Shown: piece by piece, positions 1 to 6,838 of the stretch
How the letters are laid out: each line of letters starts with the position of its first letter
Numbering within the stretch: position 1 is the stretch's first letter
Assembly (NCBI GenBank): GCA_964647255.1
Contig: CAZYGI010000065.1
Span: 1-20,250 of the forward strand
DNA from: CAWJEL01 sp964647255
Lineage (GTDB): Bacteria > Chloroflexota > Anaerolineae > CG2-30-64-16
Direction of reading: 5' to 3'
Length of the DNA: 20,250 nt
The notes under the pieces: model-generated
What the model was told of the DNA's origin: nothing
Database searches by the model: none
What the model saw: only the letters and a program-made list of their open reading frames with translations
Translations under genes and position numbers: made by a program

Positions 1-1
1 C

Positions 2-469
2 CACGCGGTGCAGCCGGTCACCGCCCTGCAGAGCGAATACTCGCTGTGGTGGCGGGCCATCGAAGAAAACGATGTCCTGGCGACCTGCGAGGAGCTCGGC
101 ATCGGCCTGGTCCCCTACAGCCCGCTGGGCCGGGGCTACCTGACCGGCAAAATTGACGAGAGCAAGACCTTCGACAGCTCGGACATCCGCAGCCGCAACC
201 CCCGCTTCACGCCGGAGGCCATCAAAGCCAACCGGGTCGTGATTGATCTGCTTGAGCGGATCGCTGCGGCGAAAGGCGCGACGCCGGCGCAGATCGCGCT
301 GGCCTGGCTGTTGGCGCAGAAACCGTGGATCGTGCCCATTCCGGGCAGCCGCAAGATCGAGCGCCTGGAAGAGAACATCGGAGCAGCCGCCGTCGCATTG
401 ACGCCAGGTGATCTCGGCGACATCAATCAGGCCATGTCACAGATCATGGTGGTCGGCGACCGGTACTAG
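2..469 (+). CDS. Aldo/keto reductase, C-terminal part (5' end outside window)
   Basis: The frame is open at the left edge and stops at TAG 467-469, leaving about 155 residues, roughly the C-terminal half of an AKR of about 330 residues. It opens with HAVQPVTALQSEYSLWWR, which matches the strand and loop after the catalytic half in YajO/YghZ-like AKRs. GIGLVPYSPLGRGYLTGK and the late IPGSRKIERLEENIGA segment, which in this family binds the 2'-phosphate side of NADPH, follow. The family reduces aldehydes and ketones, or oxidises sugars, with NADP(H) in the cytoplasm; the substrate cannot be told. The catalytic D-Y-K-H residues lie upstream of the window. A GTG at position 8 is internal, not the start. 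It ends 17 bases before the next gene and may be cotranscribed with it. Confidence 0.9.
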   Translation, partial: HAVQPVTALQSEYSLWWRAIEENDVLATCEELGIGLVPYSPLGRGYLTGKIDESKTFDSSDIRSRNPRFTPEAIKANRVVIDLLERIAAAKGATPAQIALAWLLAQKPWIVPIPGSRKIERLEENIGAAAVALTPGDLGDINQAMSQIMVVGDRY

Positions 470-486
470 AACGGAGATGGAAGCCT

Positions 487-1368
487 ATGGATATCCAGAC
501 CATCCGACGGTTTCTGGCGGAGCGCGATTCGATCAGCCGCTTGGAAACTGTTGATGCGGACACGGGCGTCAGGTCTGTACTTAAGGAATTTGATCATGTC
601 ATCGAAGCGCCAAACTGGACGCGCGACGGCCGGTATCTGGTCTACAACAGCCGCGGATGTATGTTCACCTATGAGGTAGCGACGGGGAGCGTGAAACAGA
701 TAGAGACCGGTTTTGCAGTGGACTGCAATAACGACCACGTCCTCTCGCCGGATAACACGCAGATCGCTGTCAGCCACTTTACCTACGAAGACGCAATATC
801 GAGGATTTACACTTTGCCCTTTCAAGGTGGCGACCCGGTGCTGGTGACTGAAAGCGGGCCCAGCTATCTGCACGGTTGGTCACCCGATGGCAAATGTCTG
901 GCGTATTGTGCTGAGCGCAATGGTCAGTATGATATCTACACGATTTCGGTTGCGGGAGGCCCGGAAACACAACTGACGAATACACCCGGGCTGGATGACG
1001 GCCCTGAGTATTCTCCTACCGGTCAGCACATCTGGTTCAACTCGGTGCGCAGCGGGCTGATGCAAGTGTGGCGTATGCAGGCGGATGGCTCAAGCCCGGT
1101 TCACATGGTCAAGGAAGACGCCAACTGCTGGTTCCCGCACGTTTCACCGGACGGCGAGTGGGTGGCGTACATTGCCTACGGCAAAGATGATGTGGCGCCG
1201 GGCGATCATCCGGCAAACAAGCACGTGGAGATTCGCCTGGTTCCTTCGGCTGGTGGCATGTCCCGAACCATCGTCGAGCTGTTCGGCGGACAAGGCACGA
1301 TGAATGTGAACTCATGGTCGCCGGACAGCCGAATGCTGGCGTTCGTGTCGTACCGGCTCAAACAATAA
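487..1368 (+). CDS. TolB-like beta-propeller protein (PD40/WD40-like repeats)
   Basis: A 293-residue protein built from six PD40-type blades, each marked by an SPDG-like turn: NWTRDGRYLVY, HVLSPDNTQIAV, GWSPDGKCLAY, EYSPTGQHIWF, HVSPDGEWVAY and SWSPDSRMLAF. This matches the COG0823 TolB-like fold and is about the usual length for its short, stand-alone members. No signal peptide or membrane segment is visible, so it looks cytoplasmic, unlike periplasmic TolB. The ATG at 487 follows a GGAGATGG-type ribosome site at about 473-480. The conserved stretches LDDGPEYSP, WFNSVRSGLMQVWRM and GDHPANK suggest a specific conserved subfamily rather than a generic propeller. No enzymatic motif can be named. 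It lies between two aldo/keto reductases, which hints at a carbohydrate-related role, but that is inference. Confidence 0.85.
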   Translation: MDIQTIRRFLAERDSISRLETVDADTGVRSVLKEFDHVIEAPNWTRDGRYLVYNSRGCMFTYEVATGSVKQIETGFAVDCNNDHVLSPDNTQIAVSHFTYEDAISRIYTLPFQGGDPVLVTESGPSYLHGWSPDGKCLAYCAERNGQYDIYTISVAGGPETQLTNTPGLDDGPEYSPTGQHIWFNSVRSGLMQVWRMQADGSSPVHMVKEDANCWFPHVSPDGEWVAYIAYGKDDVAPGDHPANKHVEIRLVPSAGGMSRTIVELFGGQGTMNVNSWSPDSRMLAFVSYRLKQ

Positions 1369-1544
1369 ACTGGCGACAACGAGGGTAAGCGCGATCAAAC
1401 CGGCCCACACCGCCGTGGTGGGCCCCGGGCACATGAAGCGATGCCTGATAGATCTTTTCGGCCATCGGGGATCTCTTTCCACCCGCAGAACCCGCCAAAT
1501 GGGTTGGGCTCGAAGGATGAACGAGCGTTTGAAAAGGAGGGAAA

Positions 1545-2528
1545 ATGGAATACACTCGCTTGGGTTCGACCGGCATGAAAGTCTCACGCATTTGTCTGGG
1601 CTGCATGGGCTTCGGAGACGCGGCGCGCTGGGTCCACAAATGGGTGCTCGACGAGGAGCACAGCCGGCCGATTATCCAGAAGGCCCTCGAGTTGGGCATC
1701 AACTTCTTCGATACGGCCAACGTGTATTCCATCGGCAGGAGCGAGGAGATCCTCGGCCGCGCGCTGAAGGACCTCGCGCCCCGCGATGAGGTCGTCATCG
1801 CCACCAAGGTGCACGGCAGAATGCGCCAAGATCCGAACGGTGGTGGGCTATCGCGCAAGGCGATCCTGAGCGAGATTGACGCCAGCCTGCGGCGGCTGGG
1901 GACCGATTACGTGGACCTCTACATCATCCACCGCTGGGACTATGAAACGCCCATCGAGGAGACGATGGAAGCGCTGAACGATGTGGTGCGCGCGGGCAAG
2001 GCCCGCTATATCGGCGCTTCAGCCATGTTCGCCTGGCAGTTCCAGAGGGCGCTGCACGTCGCCGAAATGCACGGGTGGGCCCGTTTCGTCTCGATGCAGG
2101 ATCACCTGAACCTCATTTACCGCGAAGAGGAACGGGAGATGCTGCCGCTCTGCCGCGCCGAGGGGATCGGGGTGACCCCGTACAGCCCACTTGCATCGGG
2201 GAGGCTCACGCGCGACTGGTCGCCGGACAGCTCCTTGCGCGCGCAAACCGACCAAATCCAGAAGAGCAAGTACGACTCGACAGCCGAAACCGACCGCCGG
2301 GTCGTGGAGCGGGTCGCGGAGATCGCGGCACAGCATGGCGTCCCGCGCACGCACATCGCGCTGGCCTGGCTGCTGCAGAAGGAGCCGGTGGCCGCGCCCA
2401 TCGTCGGGGCGACCAAGATTGCGCACCTGGAAGAGGCCGTCGGCGCGCTAGCCGTCAAGCTGACCCCGGACGAGGTCGCCTACCTGGAAGAGCCGTATGA
2501 GCCGCATCGCATCGTCGGGCATGTGTGA
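1545..2528 (+). CDS. Aldo/keto reductase (YajO-like)
   Basis: A complete 327-residue NADP(H)-dependent oxidoreductase with the (beta/alpha)8 AKR fold. The catalytic tetrad is visible: Asp56 in FFDTAN, Tyr61, Lys88 in ATKVHG and His129 in YIIHRWD. The N-terminus MEYTRLGSTGMKVSRICLG is the family's typical beta-hairpin opening. IVGATKIAHLEEAVGAL near residues 290-306 is the cofactor-binding end, and the C-terminus EPYEPHRIVGHV is typical of YajO-like members. The ATG at 1545 is backed by a strong AAAAGGAGGG site just upstream. It lies 176 bases after the TolB-like gene and belongs to the same broad family as the partial gene at the window's left edge, though the two differ enough to be paralogues rather than a recent duplication. 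The physiological substrate is unknown. Confidence 0.93.
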   Translation: MEYTRLGSTGMKVSRICLGCMGFGDAARWVHKWVLDEEHSRPIIQKALELGINFFDTANVYSIGRSEEILGRALKDLAPRDEVVIATKVHGRMRQDPNGGGLSRKAILSEIDASLRRLGTDYVDLYIIHRWDYETPIEETMEALNDVVRAGKARYIGASAMFAWQFQRALHVAEMHGWARFVSMQDHLNLIYREEEREMLPLCRAEGIGVTPYSPLASGRLTRDWSPDSSLRAQTDQIQKSKYDSTAETDRRVVERVAEIAAQHGVPRTHIALAWLLQKEPVAAPIVGATKIAHLEEAVGALAVKLTPDEVAYLEEPYEPHRIVGHV

Positions 2529-2533
2529 ACAAG

Positions 2534-3043
2534 ATGAAAGCGACCAAATCTGAAGCTTCCCCTTAGAGCCCGCTTCAACAGGCGGTCTTTCGCACAATCT
2601 GGATCGCCTCGATCGCGTTCAACGTCGGCGCCTGGATGCAGAGCGTTGGCGTGGCCTGGCTGATGACCTCGCTCACGCCTTCGCCGCTCCTGGTGGTGCT
2701 GATGCAGACGGCCGCCAGCCTGCCTATCTTCTTGCTCGGCCTCCCTGCCGGCGCGCTGGCCGACATCGTTGACCGCCGCAAGCTGCTGCGGGCGACTGAG
2801 ACGTGGCTGTTCCTCGGCGCGCTGACCCTCGGCCTGCTGGCCCTGACAGGACATGTATCGGCCTGGACATTGCTGGTGCTGACCTTCCTGATGGGGCTGG
2901 GTAGCGCGTTGGATGCCCCGGCCTGGCAGGCCAGCGTCCCCGATCTTGTGGACCGCACAGAATTGCCTGCCGCGGTGGCCCTGAACTCCACGGGGTTCTT
3001 CGTACAGGCAATCAAGGTGATAGCAATTGCCGCCGTGCTTTAG
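2534..3043 (+). pseudogene. Broken MFS exporter (MFS_3/EntS-like), N-terminal third with in-frame stop
   Basis: The reading frame starts at ATG 2534 (MKATKSEASP), meets TAG at 2564-2566, and continues in the same frame as SPLQQAVFRTIWIASIAFNV and then AWMQSVGVAWLM. This is the opening of the MFS_3/DUF894 exporter family, where the position of the stop is usually Trp (TGG) in a PW-SPLR-type motif, so one TGG to TAG change would explain it. Motif A-like GALADIVDRRKLL and ELPAAVALNSTGF follow. After about base 3000 similarity ends, and a foreign tail of about 14 residues runs to TAG 3041-3043, overlapping the 3' end of the convergent SDR gene. Only about four of twelve membrane helices remain. 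A protein restarting at ATG 2636 would be a non-functional fragment. It begins 5 bases after the aldo/keto reductase and has no good ribosome site. Confidence 0.8.
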
Positions 3044-3855
3044 TCCGCCAGCAGCGAGGCCATCTGCCTGGTGATGGTCCGCGCCGCGTGTCTCGCGCTG
3101 ATGCGGTAGAAAAGGTCCATCATCCTGGAGTCACGGCCGACGAAGACCTGGTACTGGCCCTTCTCGATGCCCTTAAGAATGATTTCGGCTGCTTCGCTCG
3201 GCGCCAACGGCTTGATAGACTGCTTCTGCGCGGCCTCGCTCCCTGCGGGCACCATGTTCCCCACCCCGGAATTGGCCGCAATATTGGTGCCGACCGCGCC
3301 CGGGAAGATGACGGAGACCGTCACGTTGGTGTTCGTGAGCTCGGCGTGGAGGCCTTCGGTCAGCAGCTTGACCGCTGCCTTCGACGCGCCATAAATGGTC
3401 TGCCCCGGCACGGGCAGGAAACCGCCCATGCTCGATACGTTGGCGATATGTGCGGCGGGCCGCTTGAGAAGGTGGGGCAGGAACGCCTTGACCATGTTCA
3501 GGGTGCCATAAAAATTGACGTTCATCACCCGATCTATGGCGGTGTAATCGAGGTCATTGACCCGTACGAAGGGCTGAATGATGCCGGCGCAGTTGATCAG
3601 GCAATCCACGGCGCCATGCGCGGCGATGACCTGTTCAGGGAGCGCGGCGACCGCGTTCCTGTCGGTAATGTTGACGACATGTAGGGAAAGCCGATCGCGC
3701 TTGTCCCCGGCGAGCTTGGCGGTCTCTTGCAGCGCAGCTTCGTTGAGATCCACTGCGGCGAGCCGGGCGCCCTTGGAAAGCAGGTTGAGGACCAATTCCC
3801 GCCCCATACCGTTGCCGCCGCCTGTGACCACGATGACTTTGTTCTGGAATAACAT
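3040..3855 (-). CDS. SDR-family NAD(P)-dependent oxidoreductase
   Basis: A 271-residue classical short-chain dehydrogenase. The Rossmann glycine motif is TGGGNGMG at 11-18; Asp36 at the end of beta-2 suggests NAD(H) preference. NCAG is at 88-91, the catalytic Asn is Asn114, the Ser is at 141-142 in NVSSMGG, and Tyr155 and Lys159 sit in YGASK. The PGAVGT motif comes after. The C-terminal part, about residues 235-271, carries FYRISARHAARTITRQMA, an amphipathic tail often seen in lipid- or ketone-acting SDRs; the substrate is not predictable. The ATG at 3855 is preceded by AAGGAGG (3863-3869 on the minus strand) at good spacing. The TAA stop overlaps the end of the broken MFS gene. It is transcribed away from the phosphofructokinase gene through a 362-base divergent region. 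Confidence 0.93.
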   Translation of the reverse strand: MLFQNKVIVVTGGGNGMGRELVLNLLSKGARLAAVDLNEAALQETAKLAGDKRDRLSLHVVNITDRNAVAALPEQVIAAHGAVDCLINCAGIIQPFVRVNDLDYTAIDRVMNVNFYGTLNMVKAFLPHLLKRPAAHIANVSSMGGFLPVPGQTIYGASKAAVKLLTEGLHAELTNTNVTVSVIFPGAVGTNIAANSGVGNMVPAGSEAAQKQSIKPLAPSEAAEIILKGIEKGQYQVFVGRDSRMMDLFYRISARHAARTITRQMASLLAD

Positions 3856-3873
3856 TTTTACCCCTCCTTGCGT

Positions 3874-3888
3874 TTAGAATCGCTCTAA
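3874..3888 (-). promoter_or_regulatory. Small inverted repeat upstream of the SDR gene (possible operator)
   Basis: TTAGA-ATCGC-TCTAA, with 5-base arms and a 5-base spacer, lies just upstream of the SDR ribosome site in AT-rich DNA. It may be a repressor site or chance; the arms are short. Confidence 0.3.
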
Positions 3889-4014
3889 TGAATAGATGTG
3901 CATCGTACTATTATGTTACAAGATAATAACGAGAATGGCCGTCGGTTTCAATCTTTGCGACGTTCCGATCAGATCTATCTCCAATGCAAATCGCATCTCT
4001 CGTCGGGAATTCGC

Positions 4015-4043
4015 TTGACAGCCCTGGAACACCGGCTTACAAT
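4015..4043 (+). promoter_or_regulatory. Sigma-70-type promoter P1 for the phosphofructokinase gene
   Basis: TTGACA at 4015-4020 and TACAAT at 4038-4043 are separated by 17 bases, a near-perfect sigma-70 promoter. Transcription would begin near 4050, giving a leader of about 170 bases. Confidence 0.65.
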
Positions 4044-4064
4044 GCCGAACGGGTCGGACGCAAT

Positions 4065-4094
4065 TTGACCGCCGTAGGCCCCGCGCCTTATACT
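4065..4094 (+). promoter_or_regulatory. Sigma-70-type promoter P2 for the phosphofructokinase gene
   Basis: TTGACC at 4065-4070 and TATACT at 4089-4094 are separated by 18 bases, 50 bases downstream of P1. Its start point would fall near 4101, inside a palindrome that could serve as an operator. Confidence 0.6.
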
Positions 4095-4106
4095 GGCTTA
4101 CCAGTA
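4091..4106 (+). promoter_or_regulatory. Palindrome over the P2 -10 box (candidate operator)
   Basis: TACTGG-CTTA-CCAGTA has perfect 6-base arms. It overlaps the last bases of the P2 -10 hexamer and the expected start point, where a bound repressor would block initiation. No cognate regulator is encoded next to it. Confidence 0.4.
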
Positions 4107-4217
4107 ACCTCGGCACATCAGCAAGGACAGCCTGCGGGCTTCGATCGGCATAGTGCTGCAAACCACGCAGTTTTTCACCGGAACGGTGCTCGAGAACATC
4201 CTTGAGGAGGCACAAAG

Positions 4218-6446
4218 ATGCCAGACAAACTTGTGACAGCAATCGGCGTGCTCACGAGCGGCGGCGACGCGCCAGGCATGAACGCTGCGCTGCGGGCAGT
4301 AGTGAGGACCGCACTGAACCGGGGGGTTGCCGTATATGCCATCTACGAGGGGTATCAGGGGATGGTGGACGGCGGCGACCGCATCCGCAACATGACCTGG
4401 GACGACGTCAGCGGCATCCTGCAGCGCGGCGGCACGGTGATCGGCACGGCGCGCTGCGCCGCTTTTCGCACTCGCGAGGGCCGGCTGACCGCGGCCAGGC
4501 ATCTGCTGGAACGCGACATTGATCGCCTGGTGGTGATCGGCGGTGACGGCAGCCTGACCGGCGCTAACCTGTTCCGCCAGGAGTGGTCTTCGCTGCTTGC
4601 CGAGCTGGTGCAGACCGGCCAGGTGTCGGGTGAGATGGCGGAACGCCACGCCTACCTGAGCATCGTCGGGCTGGTCGGCTCGATTGACAACGATTTCTAC
4701 GGCACGGATATGACCATCGGTGCGGACACCGCGCTGCACCGCATCACCACCGCGCTCGATCAAATCAGCAGCACGGCGGTCAGCCATCAGCGCAGCTTCG
4801 TCGTCGAAGTGATGGGGCGCAACTGCGGCTACCTGGCGTTGATGAGCGCGCTGGCTGGCGGTGCGGATTACGCCTTCTTCCCGGAGCACCCGCCGAGCGT
4901 GGATGACTGGGAGACCCAGATGTGCGATCTGCTCAAGGCCGGCCGGGCCGCGGGCCGCCGCGACCTCACCGTGGTGGTCGCGGAGGGCGCCAAAGACAAA
5001 CTCGGCAACCCGATCACCGCTGAGCATGTCCGTCAGGTGCTGGCGGAGCGGTTGCACGAGGATGTGCGGTCCACGATCCTGGGTCACGTCCAGCGCGGCG
5101 GCGCGCCCAGCGCCTTCGATCGCTGGATGAGCACGCTGGTAGGTTCCGCGGCCGTGGATGAGCTATTGGCAGCCGGGCCGGAGAGCGAGCCGCAGATGAT
5201 CGGGATGCGCTACAACCGCATCCGGCGCCACCCGCTGATGGAATGCGTCGAGCAGACGCGGGAAGTGCCCAAGGCCATCGCGGCCCAGGATTACGAGCGT
5301 GCCATGGCCCTGCGCGGCAACAGCTTCAATGAGGCGCACCGGACGTTCCGCACCCTGAGCCGGGCGCTGCCCCATCCGCCGCAGCCCGACCAGCGCCACT
5401 TGCGCCTCGCGATCCTCACCGCCGGGGCATCGGCGCCGGGCATGAACACGGCTGTCCATGCAGCGGCCCGCCTGGCGATTGATCAAGGACACACCGTCTT
5501 GGGGGTGCACAACGGTTTCCGGGGCCTGATCGAGGACACGATCGAGGAATTCAACTGGATGAGCATCCACGGCTGGGGTTCCCTGGGCGGCTCGCAACTC
5601 GGCACCAGCCGCACAATGCCCACCGTCCCGGAGATCGAGACGATCGCGCACGTCTTAAGCCGGCGCCGCATAGACGGCCTGCTGGTCATCGGCGGCTGGT
5701 CGGCCTATGAGGCGGCCCATCGGCTGCACGCGGCGCGCGATCAACATGAGGCGCTCAACATTCCCATCATCTGCATGCCCGCGGCGATTGACAACAACCT
5801 GCCCGGCACCGAGATCAGCATCGGCGCAGACACCGCGCTCAACAACATCGTGGAGATGGTGGACAAGATCAAACAGTCGGCGGTGGCGACGCGGCGTTGC
5901 TTTGTGGTCGAGGTGATGGGCCGGGAGTGCGGCTATTTGACGCTGATGGGCAGCATTGCCACCGGCGCCGAGCGCGCCTATCTGCCTGAAGAAGGGATCA
6001 CCCTGCACGATCTGGAGGTTGATCTGGCGGAGATGAAACAGCGCTTCCGCCGGGGGCAGCGCAAGAGCGTGATGATCCGCAACGAAAAGGCGAATCCGCT
6101 CTACACCGTGGACTTCATCTCGGCGCTGTTCGAGCAGGAGAGCGACGGGCTGTTCGACGTGCGGCAGGCGATCCTGGGCCATGTGCAGCAGGGCGGCGAT
6201 CCCTCGCCGTTCGACCGCATCCAGGCCACCCGCCTGGCGGCGCGCTGCGTGACGTTCCTGGTGGAAGACGCCGAAAGGGCCCAGGCGAGCGGTACGGTCA
6301 TCGGGCTGAAAAACGGCCACGTGCAGATCCTCGACCTGGACACCATCGCTGAGCAGGCAGATCTGGCGCACATGCGGCCCCTGGAACAGTGGTGGCTGGA
6401 GCTGCGGCCCATCGCGCGGTTGATGAACCAGCTAGAAGCGGCGTAG
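4218..6446 (+). CDS. pfkA: Two-domain ATP-dependent 6-phosphofructokinase, eukaryotic type
   Basis: The 742-residue product phosphorylates fructose 6-phosphate to fructose 1,6-bisphosphate, the committed step of glycolysis. Two PFK domains are fused in tandem. The N-half (about 5-385) is catalytic: GGDAPGMN at 15-22, GGDGS at 108-112, GSIDND at 154-159 with the base Asp157, MGRNCGY from 199, and LGHVQRGG at 288-295. Gly111 and Gly154 fit ATP, not pyrophosphate, as donor. The C-half (about 395-742) keeps the fold but has GASAPGMN (403-410), GGWSA (492-496) and AIDNN (523-527), so its ATP site is lost and an effector role is likely, as in animal and fungal PFK-1. The linker PLMECVEQT and the terminal EQWWLELRP also match PFK-1. 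The C-terminal inhibitory tail of mammalian PFK is missing. The ATG follows GAGGAGG (4204-4210) by 7 bases. It appears monocistronic, with two promoters and a hairpin. Confidence 0.93.
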   Translation: MPDKLVTAIGVLTSGGDAPGMNAALRAVVRTALNRGVAVYAIYEGYQGMVDGGDRIRNMTWDDVSGILQRGGTVIGTARCAAFRTREGRLTAARHLLERDIDRLVVIGGDGSLTGANLFRQEWSSLLAELVQTGQVSGEMAERHAYLSIVGLVGSIDNDFYGTDMTIGADTALHRITTALDQISSTAVSHQRSFVVEVMGRNCGYLALMSALAGGADYAFFPEHPPSVDDWETQMCDLLKAGRAAGRRDLTVVVAEGAKDKLGNPITAEHVRQVLAERLHEDVRSTILGHVQRGGAPSAFDRWMSTLVGSAAVDELLAAGPESEPQMIGMRYNRIRRHPLMECVEQTREVPKAIAAQDYERAMALRGNSFNEAHRTFRTLSRALPHPPQPDQRHLRLAILTAGASAPGMNTAVHAAARLAIDQGHTVLGVHNGFRGLIEDTIEEFNWMSIHGWGSLGGSQLGTSRTMPTVPEIETIAHVLSRRRIDGLLVIGGWSAYEAAHRLHAARDQHEALNIPIICMPAAIDNNLPGTEISIGADTALNNIVEMVDKIKQSAVATRRCFVVEVMGRECGYLTLMGSIATGAERAYLPEEGITLHDLEVDLAEMKQRFRRGQRKSVMIRNEKANPLYTVDFISALFEQESDGLFDVRQAILGHVQQGGDPSPFDRIQATRLAARCVTFLVEDAERAQASGTVIGLKNGHVQILDLDTIAEQADLAHMRPLEQWWLELRPIARLMNQLEAA

Positions 6447-6474
6447 ACAAGAACCCATCGCCGCACAGATAGAC

Positions 6475-6515
6475 GCGTTGCGCCACCGGCACCGCACCGG
6501 TGGCGCAACGCCTTT
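6475..6515 (+). terminator. Strong hairpin downstream of the phosphofructokinase gene
   Basis: A perfect 15-base stem, GCGTTGCGCCACCGG at 6475-6489 and CCGGTGGCGCAACGC at 6497-6511, encloses a 7-base loop and begins 28 bases after the stop codon. It is followed only by CTTTCT, so the U-tract is weak; termination or mRNA 3' protection are both possible. Confidence 0.7.
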
Positions 6516-6592
6516 CTGTGGCCCTGACGGCTTTCGTAGGCGTGGGGTGCTCAGGGTGTGTTTCACGTTGGGAGCAGCCAGGCAGAATACGA

Positions 6593-6615
6593 CCGCTGAG
6601 CCTGTCGAAGCGCGG
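6593..6615. repeat. Short palindromic dispersed-repeat core (GAGCCTGTCGAAG type)
   Basis: The core CGCTGAGCCTGTCGAAGCG is an imperfect palindrome of a type I recognise as scattered in many copies through various environmental bacterial genomes. Only this copy is present in the window, so repeat status rests on recall rather than on this sequence. Confidence 0.4.
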
Positions 6616-6822
6616 CGACTGCCGACCTTGCCAGTAGCAGCTTTCCGGCGGTCTTTTATAAGTCAATGCGATAATGACGATCCGATCAAACACATGATCC
6701 GATGAAAGTAGAATACCATACAGACGAAACCATTGTGCTCAGCTAGATTGAGTTGAGATGTCCCTGGCGCCTGCCCTGTCAACACAGGCATCAGGCGGGG
6801 TCAGGCAGAAAACTTACATAAC

Positions 6823-6830
6823 AAAAGGAG
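6823..6830 (+). promoter_or_regulatory. katG ribosome binding site that fixes the start at 6839
   Basis: AAAAGGAG lies 8 bases before the ATG at 6839, while the upstream in-frame ATG at 6758 has no comparable site. The peptide from 6839 begins MSEDSKCPVTG, the usual KatG N-terminus. Confidence 0.8.
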
Positions 6831-6838
6831 CAGGTAGG

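Larger units (their letters stand above)
3856..4217. other. Divergent intergenic region between SDR and phosphofructokinase genes
   Basis: These 362 bases hold no convincing gene. The left 60 bases are AT-rich compared with the rest and carry the SDR ribosome site and its likely promoter. The right half holds two near-consensus sigma-70 promoters reading toward the phosphofructokinase gene, listed separately, and a leader of about 115 bases ending in GAGGAGG at 4204-4210. Confidence 0.6.
6516..6838. other. Intergenic region upstream of katG
   Basis: No gene is supported here. Visible features are a palindromic repeat core (6593-6615, listed separately), a GATAAT -10-like hexamer at 6670-6675 without a clear -35, and two copies of GATCCGAT at 6679-6686 and 6696-6703 spaced 17 bases apart, which could be a regulator's direct-repeat site. 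No clear PerR, Fur or OxyR site was recognised. The in-frame ATG at 6758 would add 27 non-conserved residues to KatG and is not accepted as the start. Confidence 0.45.

Noticed and set aside
1402..1424. Inverted repeat GGCCCAC/GTGGGCC after the TolB-like gene
   Set aside because: Only 7-base arms in GC-rich DNA and no T-run, so a terminator call is not supported.
1377..1478. Minus-strand short frame MAEKIYQASLHVPG, continuing in a neighbouring frame with the hydrophobic AVWAGLIALTLVVASLLF
   Set aside because: It needs a frameshift to read as a membrane peptide, lies antisense to a gene end, and matches no family I recognise.
6758..6838. N-terminal extension of KatG from the upstream ATG
   Set aside because: The 27 added residues are not KatG-like, have no ribosome site, and the ATG at 6839 has a strong one.
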